Shown: piece after piece, positions 10,552 through 20,574 of the stretch
How positions within the stretch are numbered: position 1 is the stretch's first letter
Layout of the letters: every line of letters begins with the position of its first letter
Origin: Paramyrothecium sp. XJ0827
Taxonomy: Eukaryota > Ascomycota > Sordariomycetes > Hypocreales > Stachybotryaceae
Assembly: GCA_020881915.1 (NCBI GenBank)
Contig: JAJFPB010000007.1
Coordinates: 2,852,001 to 2,916,000 of the forward strand
DNA length: 64,000 nt
Reading direction: 5' to 3'
Made by a program: the position numbers and the translations under genes
The notes under the pieces: generated by a model
Seen by the model: only the letters and a program-made list of their open reading frames with translations
The model's database searches: none
What the model was told of the DNA's origin: nothing

Positions 10552-13500
10552 GCTTGATTGGCTCTTTAACCAAGACAGAAATGATGAGCTAGGAGGTTTG
10601 ACGAAACTGAGTTTTTGTTTGCCTCCAACGTCTTCAGAGTTTGACCCAGCCAGGTCCCCAAGGTAACAAGGTGCCTCGAAACTTTGGCACAGATATATCA
10701 AAATCAATAGCACGCTACTGAGTAGTGCTAGTACCAGTGCGCGATGTCCATAGGTCCTCATGACCCTTTTTCGAGATCGTGACCCTGGCAGATCCAGAAT
10801 GGGCCCGAGATATGACGTCCTTGCCGTCGGTTTCATGTCGGCGGTCATTGACATCGACGCAGGCCCAGAGACAATACCAACCTCAAGTACAACTCCGCAC
10901 TTCCCGGGATTAGAGAATGTTACTGCTGTTGATGGTGATTGTGAGACCAAAGGTTCCTAGGTGCTTTGCTATTGGTTGCGCGGCAGATGGATGCGGATGG
11001 TCTCATGGCATATGTCGTGGGATGTCGGCTGATTTCTCCCCGCCCCTCTCGTCATCGGGATGATCGACCAGGATTTAATGTACCATGCATGCGATACTGG
11101 AGCAGGTAGCGCCCCAAAACGGTTGCCTGCATGCGCTACAAGTACGCGGGGAATCCTTGTTCTAGGACGACTGGGATGTTGGGACTCACTCCCCAAGCGT
11201 CAAAGTCATCCAAATGGTACTTTGTTCCAAGCACACTGTCATGCAAGACAATGGCCTATGTTCGTTGTAGCTACCTGCCTGATCCAGCACGAGATCGACA
11301 TTTCGGCATTGGGAATTCGTGTTAAACAGTCCAAAATTGCTTGAACGATTATGCTACATTGTATCACCCAGACCGGGCAGATGCGACATCGTGATGAGGG
11401 GAAAGTTACATCCCAAGTCCATATGACCATTTGTTGAACACCAGTACGCAAGCAATGATTGTTCTGACGTACTGGTTGTACTAAACGGCCTCTCAGCAGA
11501 CTTGCGCAAGCTCGGTTATTCAAATTATGAAGTATGCATGCTCAAGCTGGAGCTCTTGGAGTTACGTGGAGCTATTCTAATGCTTGAAAGTGACCAAGCA
11601 GGAAACTCCTGGAATGATGAGTTCCGAATAATTCTCTAAGGTCCACTGGCAGTCGTCTCCTTGAAGTTCTCGTTCTTGTTCTGCATCTCTACTCAATGAT
11701 CAATGTCAAGCAGATAGAACAAGCCGTAAGAAGGCTTCTCTTCACTCCTGCACCTACACAGGAGATATTTCGCAGAGCTTCCTAGATACAGCTTTCTCAA
11801 CACTATTACACAAAATCTATGAGGAACCGCCAAATGCGTGTGTAGAGCATTGCTGCCCTGTGGCTGAGTCGACGTTTCCTGTCCCAGGAAGTTGTAAGCT
11901 GACGACAGCTACAACCGTACGAAAGAGGTTTCCTGCGTGCATGTCGGATACCGCCGAAATCCTTATTTGCTTACTCCGAATTGTTGATTATGGCAGAACA
12001 AGGGTGCTTTAGTTGAGAGTTGACGGATATCGCACTGTCTGTTTCTCTCAATCGTACATATTACCACCCATTGCTCAAATTGTTCAAGTACCGCATTGGG
12101 GTGAACGAGAAAGGTCAATTGTACCAGTCTGTGATAATGCAAGCGGTAAATAAGGACAAGCCAGATCTAATTTCCTGGAAGAACAGCGGCGGGTCTGTAA
12201 TACCAAAATCTGCAAGAATGCCCTGAGCCTTGCTCACCAAGCGCCTATCATCATATCTCACGTTCAAGGGTTTTTAGTTTCACAAAATTCCCTTCAATGA
12301 TGTCGTCTCACGATAGTTTATCTAATCATACGTCATAATTACTTCGGGATTATCCTTAAACAACAACATGGTACTGAAAAGTCCGAGACAGAAAGTGATT
12401 TCCAATTGTTTAAGAAGAAAAGAACAGAAATAACATAAGGTGTACTGACTAGTTTGACTGCTCACTTGAGGGCCGGCGGAGTGATTATGTTTCTTCTGTT
12501 TCGGTATTGATGAAGAGATTGTATACTGGTTTCATGATCCGCTTTTAGCTATGCCACCGTCCTTGCTAACATCGAAATCTATTGAACGGCTAACTAGTAA
12601 TCAATTGTTACATGAATTCTTGGTCAATAAATGCAAAGGTTGGAAAGGGATGAGTCTCTGAAGTCGCGCCGGCAGGTTCCGTAGGTGTCATGTAAACCGT
12701 GACATCTCCGAGTACTTCGTAGAATTAATGGTCAGAGTAACTCTATTAATGTGCCCTGTTTATCTTTTACCTTATCTTACTAGTTAAAAGCACTTGTTAG
12801 CCATACCGTTCTGCCTGAACTCAAATTCGCACCGCCAAACTCGAGGGCAAGATTTGTTACTAGAGTAGTCTATGAGACTTTCATTGTTCCTGTAACTAAC
12901 CACAAGCATTCCATAAATCTGCCTTTCAATTGGGTCATAAAGCAACCTAGTCTCCCACAGCATGAGGTGAGTTTGCACTAAGGGACCACGCTACATCTGT
13001 CTGTCTACGCCAAAGAGAGGTTCACCAAAGGCCCAGGCGCAGATTCTCGGCTTTAGTCATATCGTTATGACCGGACTGATTGGGTTTCTGCCAATGTCTC
13101 AAAGAGAAAAGAATAACGGAAAGGTAGTAGACTGAAGGAGGTGAATTGCAGCGTGAAGTGCTGAAGCTCTGTGAGTGCAAGTGAAATAGTTTGAGAGGAT
13201 GGCAGCCTCAATGAAAAGATGGGAAGAAGGGTGATTATGGTGCTCAAGATCTCATGTGATTGGTTTGATTTATTCCTCTGCTTGACATGATCGCGTTTCT
13301 CTGTTACAGATGACATAGATGAGTATGAAGTTGAGTTCTCGACTGGTCCATGTGAATGGCTATTCACCTCTTCATGAGTCTCTTTCACGGTTGAGATGGG
13401 ATGACAGCTAATTTGACTTTCATAAGCTCCGGGAAGCTTGCCAAGTGCAACAAGCAGATACCTCGTATCCAACAATAAATTTATGTTGAAATGTTGTCAC

Positions 13501-15590
13501 TCAGACGTAATACAACGGCCACCACGGTTGGATTTTCTCGTATTCTATTTAGTCTGTAAGCCCCTTCGGGAAGTCCAGTTACCGGGGAAGGCGTTCAACT
13601 TCAGGTGAGTTGTCCACAGAAAAGAAGCATGGTGTCCATGCTACAACTCTAAATCTACGCCGACTTTTAGGCGCCGGGAACGTATATTCCGATCCAATCA
13701 TTCTAATTCTTTAGATGTTTTTCGAGCCATCAAATGTTGCTCAATTAGGCGCGAGCTTGCCAGGCTGGGCGCGGAAATGGGCGTTGCCCATGGTTTACCA
13801 TGAGCTTGCCTCTCACAGCCACGTCCACTGGCGCTCATTTAACCCAACAAATTGTCAAATTTCAATGTGTCAAGATAGTTTACGAACGAGAATGCATTTC
13901 TGATGATACGCGTCATCAGTGATCTGGTACTCGCCAATTTGGAATCCAGGAGCACAAGCGCTCACAAACGTGGGTACTGGCGTCTCACGGGGCGGCGTCC
14001 ATTTTACTTTAACCTACCGACTTCCCGGCTCCGTCTCTAAACCAAAGGCGGCTACTTTGAGAAGGTAGCGTCTGGCTAAGAACTGACTTGAGGCTCACCC
14101 ATCCGTCATAGAAGCTGCAGAGGATCTTCTAGTACTTAGCTACCCAACAAACCCGTAAGTACTAGTTCGTGAGCCAGTGATACGGAACGCTACCCAGGAC
14201 TAAATCCTACCACGACCTACAGATTAACCTTTATTTGGCGGTACCAACTTCTCAGGTCATGAGCCGCGTGAGGTGTCCCTTGGGAAATCTCGAACAGCAA
14301 CAGCTAAAGCTTAGTCGCTAGACCAAGGCGCTTCTCAAGCATCTTACCCTGAGTGATTTACTTCTTCATTTCTACAAGAAACCAAGACAATTCCAGGCAG
14401 GTTGCTGCCACAGCCCCCGCAAAGTCGATGGTTCTTAATAGTCGTTTCGTCATGAGCGCATTGTCACCGTCACTACTCGATGGCGGAAGTTTCCTTGTCA
14501 CCTGTCCACTGTTGTTGAATTGGTCCAAGATTTCTGGGCCACCTTGGTCGAAGAGTCAATAGACCAGTATGACTAGCATCATTCGTCTTTTCTATCTATA
14601 CATGTGCTTCGTACACGTTCTTCGATAAGAATGTAGATGGACAGTCCAGGTATCTCTGATAATCTCAAGTGATCTCAGGCATCTATTGACAATTTCTCTT
14701 AAGGAGACGGCCCGCAATACAACGAGTTCAGAGCGATTGGAATATGTGTAGCAATCTCTTATTATGCCTTGGTGAGGGGCTCTTCCGAAGATGCCAGGCC
14801 TTTGGCTACCAATTAAAGCTATCTTCTCATCTAGAGCACTGGTTAGCTGGATTATGATGATGGAGACACAACATTAGGCCTTGACTAGAGACTCGGCTGG
14901 ACTCTTATCCGCCAACTCGTTTCCAAGCTAATATTCCAGATGGGCTTCGCTACAGGCCAGTAAGCTGTTGTGCATGCAGTAGATGCGGCAATTGGGCGGG
15001 GATCATTTTCGATCAGTCTCGATTCTAGGTTCTCGGAGCTTTCGGACCAAATCCAGGTACTTTGGTCTTTTTACACGATCAAATCACTACGTCGTAAAAT
15101 GCTTAGAACAGGTCTATTACTCTAACTCGGGGGCTACCTACTTGACTAGCCTTGTTTGCAACAGTCCACTCACTTCTCTCAAACAACTGGATAAACATCT
15201 CCACACCTGGAATAGCCTTACTAGAAGAGCTAAAAGTGCTCTTCTACAAGTATGATTCTGAAAGAACATCTCAGTCTCAATCGTCGATACGAGGTATTGA
15301 GAGGGGAAACAAGCGGGCTGGTTCCGATAGTCGCGAAGTTTCGTTTTCCGGGTCCACCCTCCCTTTCAAAAGTATGATCATGTAACAATGATTGAATGTG
15401 GGCTGAGGTAAAAGTAGTTTTTTGAATGCGATGGAGCCAAAAGTAGTCGATTCTTCCACATCCCTGTAAATCATCTATAAGAAGGGGCTCTTCGCGCTCA
15501 ATGCAATTGCTTTCCTAGATTTTGAGCAACACCTCTTCATACATAACCTTTGAACATTTTATCCCACGCAAACCTCCTCAAGTCTTCAAT
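10552..15590. other. 5-kb gene-poor region
   Basis: Only short, unconvincing ORFs occur here. The first 400 bp is the GH2 promoter or its possible N-terminal extension. Base composition looks AT-richer than in the genes. Small palindromes occur around 13770-13800 and 14129-14165, and a tRNA-like patch at about 14270-14335 (minus). The last 150 bp is the promoter of the repeat protein. Mutated transposon relics are plausible, but no transposase or reverse transcriptase reading is recognisable. Confidence 0.4.
14129..14165. repeat. Perfect 10-bp inverted repeat
   Basis: CTAGTACTTA (14129-14138) and TAAGTACTAG (14156-14165) are exact reverse complements around a 17-nt loop, inside the gene-poor region. 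Confidence 0.75.
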
Positions 15591-16601
15591 ATGAAGGGAC
15601 ACATTGTTTTGATGGCAACCCTGGCAACCTTGAGTGCTGCTGCCCCCCGGGCAGTGGACTTGAGAAGTGATGCCACTACCGGAGTTACTCTTCTTGAGAG
15701 ACGCGACGATGGTGGTAATAGTGGAAACAATGGTGTGCCAAACGGTGACAGCGGCAAGACCGTTCCAGAGAATCAAGACAGCAAGACTGGCCAGGAGGGT
15801 CAGGATGTCAAGAACGACAAAGATGGAAAAGACGGCCACGAGGAGCAAGGTGGAAAAAATGACAAAGAAGGCCAAGATGGCAAGAACGTCGATCAGGGAA
15901 ATGATGACAAAGATGGCAAAGATGGGAAGGATGGGAAGGATAACGGTTATGGTAAAGACCAGAAGGATGACAATTATGGGAAGGATGACAAGGATAACAA
16001 GGATGGAAAGCAAGACGACTATGGAAAGGATGACAAGAACAACAAGGATGACTACGGAAAGGACGACAAGAACAACAAGGACGACTACGGAAAGGATGAT
16101 AAGAACAACAAGGATAACTACGGAAAGGACGATAAGGACCACAAAGACGACTACGGAAAGGACGATAAGAACTACAAGGGTGGCTATGACAACAAGGATG
16201 ATTACGAAAAGGACGATTACAAGCCTGATTACTCCAAGGCAAAGCCGCTGCCTCCCCCTCCTGCTCATTACAGTTTCCCTGCCCCACCACCACGTCCGAA
16301 GAACACGGTCGTGTACAAATTCAATGAGTATGTCTTCGAGCAGTGTGTATACGACATTGGATCCAAGTGCACACCCGGTAGCTACACATGTGCTACGAAC
16401 CCGAAGTCAGGGTCCTCGGGATGGGCAACATGCGACAGTTCCGGACACTATGTGGTAAGTCTCCTTTCCGTGGTTTGCAATTGCTTCCCGCTCTCCCTGC
16501 CACTTGGCTGACAAGTCTTATAGTATTCTTGTGATTGTGCACCAACAACCACCTGCGGTCTCCTCGGAAGCACCGTACCTGTGTGCTGGCCGCTTCATTA
16601 A
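15591..16601 (+). CDS. Secreted Lys/Asp-rich tandem-repeat protein with Cys-rich C-terminus
   Basis: Two exons, 15591-16454 and 16524-16601 (313 residues). The 69-bp intron (GTAAGT/TAG) keeps frame and adds the ending YSCDCAPTTTCGLLG. The start MKGHIVLMATLATLSAAAPR gives a signal peptide. LLERRDD is a likely Kex2 cleavage site that would release the mature protein. The middle is extremely hydrophilic and built of GKDDKNNKDD-type units; five consecutive 11-residue copies are encoded by 33-bp repeats at 16014-16178. A Pro-rich hinge (PLPPPPAH) leads to a compact domain with eight cysteines (about residues 245-313). The layout resembles repeat-containing fungal effectors or wall proteins. No function is recognised; cation or surface binding is only a guess from composition. 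Confidence 0.85.
16014..16178 (+). repeat. 33-bp coding minisatellite, 5 copies
   Basis: Five in-frame 33-bp units encode DDYGKDDKNNK and close variants (16014, 16047, 16080, 16113, 16146). The differences are mostly silent third-position changes. Shorter DGK/DDK units lie upstream. Confidence 0.92.
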
Positions 16602-18529
16602 GCGCAGAATGGAGACAATTGGGGTCAGGCAAATGAAAAGTTGCTACCATGGGATCTTGCCGGCCACAGAAGGTTCACAGGGATTATTTTAACTTATGCT
16701 CCAACAGTCCTTTCGCTAGTTCTCTTCTACCTAAATAATATTTTATTAAGGCACTAATATATATTGTCTCAAATATTCGTGATCAAGGTTGGATCAATCA
16801 TGTGCCCGAGGTCCTATATCTCTAGCCTTAGCTTGTGATATCCTGAAAAGTACTGCTAGGTTCTCAACATGACTTGAATCTTGTGAGGAGTGATTTGATC
16901 ATTTCAGTGACGGCGAAACGAAATATTGTGTCTATATAATAAATGGTATAATTGTAAGGAAATTTTGCTTACTTTAGCTACTCTGTAGCTCTAATATCAT
17001 GTCTTGGGGATCTGTAAAATTCTTGTATGTAAATATGGAAGCTCAGCTTCTTTATTGGCATATTAGGCACGGAATTCGCATCTTCTTTTCATCAAGTTCA
17101 AGCCTTTCCTATGATCATATGATTACGTGCTGCCTGACCCTGTTACCTGTTAGGTAGGGTGTGGTGTTTTGCGCACAATCTCAGCGGAATTCTTCTAAGC
17201 TTTGTCTCCTGGATAACAGCGAATGTCACCAAAGAACTGGACTATAGATGTTATCCAGCGCTGTGGTACTATTTCAGGTCAAGACGAGCTTCCGCTTTTA
17301 CGAATTCCTCCTCAGTAGCATCATTCGCTATACAGATAAATTGGATCCAATAACTCAAGAAACAAATACCAAATCTACTGCTTCCCCGCCTGAAGAGTAT
17401 TCAACTTGGACAAACGGTAAAATTCCCTACAAATAAGCCATGCATTCTAGGTTACTTAATGTTTATGGAATGAATCTGCTGGATATGCAATTAAGGTGCA
17501 GTGCAAGTAGAAATGGTGAAATGTTTTGTTGAAGGTTCGTCTATTCCTTTTGTCAAATGAATTGTGGCAATGTTTCCTTGATGGTAGCTCACGAGAAGCG
17601 AACACCCAACATGGTAGATGGGAGCTTTATGAGTTCTCAGAATCAAGGCTAGGAATTCGGCATTCCGGAAGGTTTGAGGCCAAACGAAAGAACATTCGCA
17701 AGTAATGGGAGAATAGGAAATCGCCGCTCTCCTGAGTAACTCTTCCAAAATCAATAAGTTCCGCAGTTCAACACGTTGCTCGCTGCCCAAGTCTAAGTTA
17801 TGTAGGCACGGTAAGGAGATGGGAAACGTTCGCATTCCTCGTTGCCTGAGGATAGTTAGTGCTCAGCTGGCTGGGCACTGAAGACATCACTTGGATATTT
17901 ATGCATGTCTGTAGACACTGTAGAAAAGCCCAGCCATTGCAAAATGCATTCATTGTGGCGAAGTAGTCGGTGGTGTTCCATTGCATGGACTATCTCTACT
18001 CTCTCACCACAGCCTATACGTGAAGCAACGTATGCCGGTATTGACCAACACGGGATGTATGCACAAATAGCCGTTACGGAAGACCGAATTTACTTGCTTG
18101 CAAATCTGCAAAAGTAGATTCTAATCTTTTGCACAAGTATCATGGGGGTTGGCCCGTCTACTTGGCCCAATAGCCGGAGACCCCTATGTGACATTTTGTT
18201 TCTAATGGTGATCAATTGCTCCCTTGTCTAAACAGCCAAGCGCATCGGCATGCACCAATCGCCTCGAGCTTTTTTAGCGAATGACTTGACATATCGAGTA
18301 CTATGCTAGTTATGCCGACAACAACGATTACAGACGACAATCACATTCACTGTGCAGTGGTTTGGCTCAGTAAAGATCATTTCAAAGCTCTATTATATAG
18401 AAATGCCTGCTCAAAAAACAAGAGGGTATAAATGTAGTTCCCACTACTAGAACGGGGATATCCGTTTGGAGGACTTGCTCCAAGGACAAGCCAACAGCGC
18501 GTCTAATGGCTGTTCATAAGTACTATGAT
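16602..18529. other. 1.9-kb AT-rich intergenic region
   Basis: Probable 3' regions of the repeat protein gene and of the Ctr gene, plus AT-rich sequence. The short ORFs (for example 17491-17835 minus, 114 codons) have no recognisable domain or signal. Nothing else is supported. Confidence 0.4.
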
Positions 18530-19142
18530 CTAGCCACAGCATACAGTAGTCTCCTCAATCCCATTCGTTTGGTTCGACTGGCCGACAACGCTCTGCAAGT
18601 CGACCTTGACCACGAGCCAATCGCACAGGAACTTGCCCAGGCCGGCGCCGATGAAGATGCAAATGATGATGTAACCGTTGAAATACATGGCTAGCAACAT
18701 GATGATGTAGGCACCACCGAATGTGAGGGTGTGGATGAAGGAGCGAATGAGTTGCTGGAGGGGCGACGCGCGCAGGGTGATGACCTGACGCGTGAGCTCA
18801 GTACCGCCGGCACAACCTTTGGCGGCTAGGGCAGGGCCGTGGGCGGCGGCGCGGCGCTCAAATTGTCGCAGCAGGAGGGCGTCATACTCCTTGCCCAGAC
18901 GGCGGCAGAACTCGACGGCGACGACAAGGAGGATGACGCCGATGCAAGTGGCTGCGAACATGCCGTTGTTTGTGATGTGCCATGAGGATGACAAGAAGCA
19001 GGCATCAACTGTGTACCAGTTCCACAACATCTGATGGGGTTTGTTAGATGCGTAGATCGCACACGGGCGCATTTACTTGATTACGTACCGAGATCTTGCA
19101 CTCGTTCATGGCCATCTCCGGGCCTCCGCCGTGGTGCGACAT
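18530..19142 (-). CDS. Ctr-family copper transporter
   Basis: Two exons, 19142-19089 and 19030-18530 (184 residues), with a 58-bp GTACGT/CAG intron. The start MSHHGGGPEMAMNECKIS supplies the His/Met-rich outer N-terminus and joins to MLWNWYTVDACFLSSSWHI, a fungal Ctr signature. Three membrane segments follow: FAATCIGVILLVVAVEF; then FIHTLTFGGAYIIMLLAMYF with the M-x3-M copper selectivity motif; then GYIIICIFIGAGLGKFL with G-x3-G for trimer packing. The C-terminus ends in VCCG, the usual cytosolic Cys motif for Cu(I) hand-off. The protein imports Cu(I) at the plasma membrane, or exports it from the vacuole. It is divergent from a ferric/cupric reductase that could supply Cu(I), which favours the plasma membrane. 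Confidence 0.93.
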
Positions 19143-20574
19143 GGTTGCTGAGGTGCGTACTGCTAAGGTTGAAAAAGTGGTGTAGTGATGGATGGTGGCA
19201 ATCCAGCAATGAAGCAGATGGCCAGAGGAGGTAATAAAACGGGCTGCTACCTTGGTAGAACAGCAATTGGCACGTTGTTATACGACAGCGAGTCGACGTG
19301 ACACGGCAACCACGTAATAAAGAAGTGGTTGAGAGGGAAGACGGTAGGACGTTGTTGCAGGTCGATGGAGGTGAGGACAAAGCAGGAGTGATGTATGACT
19401 CCGCTTTGCGCGCAATTGAGAGCGTTTCTGACTTTGAGGGGATGAACGGGAGCCAGTCTGATCGAGTCCGTGCTGACTCGCGCTAATCGTCTCAGAAAAA
19501 GGGAAAAGAGGAGCGTTTCGTCGAAGGGAGCGCCCAGACTAACGGCTTGGTATTTGAGAACGTTTGCGGTGCGCTCGCGGTGGCCCTGGGAAACTGGGGG
19601 GTGGTTGAGCAGGTTATGAGATCAGCCAATGCCGGGCTGACTTGAGGATAGCCCGCGGCTCTTGGCACGGCGACAAGCTTATCTGAGGTTGGTTCGATGG
19701 CCCGAGGAAAAGGAAAGGTTTGCCACATGGCCAATATTTGCGATGAGCTAGGAGGCTGAGGAGGAATTCAGTCAGAGGGTACCCCTGGCAAAACTTGCTC
19801 ATTCTTGCTCAGGAAACAAAGTCGAGGCTCCAGGGATGGGCCCAATGCCAGACACGGCCGACAAATGGGATCGTCGCATCAGGCGTCCGCGGCGGAGCCT
19901 TCAAGCCGCATGCGGAAAAGCCCGTCGTGCAATGCGACGGCAAGCTCCACATGCTGCGGGCCGGGGGGTCCGGGATCATGGACCACAAGGGTCCTCCTCT
20001 TTTGTTTCCGTGGGCTGGGCCGGCCAAGTTTGTTTGGGGATGCCGGTTGAGCGAGTAAGAGAAGTTTTGTGCAGCGGCCGCCCAGCAAGATGGGAGCCAA
20101 GGCCAAAGGTCATGCCTGATTATTGCCTTGGCGCGGAGGCCCGTCTCCATTGTGAGCAAGTTGTCGCATCTTCCGTGGTGGGGCGAGATTCAAGAGGAAC
20201 CCATGGGAGCGGTTCAGGCTTATATGACACAAGGTGCAGCACAGCGCAGCTCTCGGCTTGACTCGACTCGACTCGTCTCAACTGCATTGTGGTCCAGGCT
20301 CTCGGTCAAGCTGTGTCGCATTGTATTTCGACGCTGGCCCTTGATAAAACCAAGAACCTCCCAACCAATTCGGCGCGTTGTGCAGCAACCTCCCCCCAAG
20401 CTTCCCATCCACAACCACACACCCACCTTGCGACCAATCTGTCAGCTGGTAGCGGCCGGTCCGCACACAACGGCCACATCATAGCCTCCAGCACCTGAGA
20501 TCCTCATTCAAGGAAGACTCGTCGTGGGAGCAGATCGACGAACCGCTCCCTCCGCCTCCACCCTAGTCCTCCCG
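19143..20574. promoter_or_regulatory. Shared divergent promoter region of copper transporter and reductase
   Basis: 1.43 kb between the two start codons. It has three exact copies of the octamer CTTGCTCA: 19794-19801, 19804-19811 (direct, 10-bp spacing), and 20153-20160 on the other strand. The TGCTCA core is that of the yeast Mac1 copper-response element TTTGCTCA. Close paired copies match the way Mac1 sites occur in yeast. Activation under copper starvation is inferred. Confidence 0.6.

Noticed and set aside
15537..16268. Long antisense ORF of 243 codons rich in Val/Ile/Leu
   Set aside because: It is the reverse-complement shadow of the Lys/Asp repeat region; Lys and Asp codons read backwards give hydrophobic ones.
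17491..17835. 114-codon ORF on the minus strand with ATG
   Set aside because: No recognisable motif, AT-rich surroundings, no supporting context.
20229..20234. CAAGGT hexamer in the copper-module promoter
   Set aside because: A single copy is expected by chance in this much DNA, unlike the three clustered copies near the zincophore.
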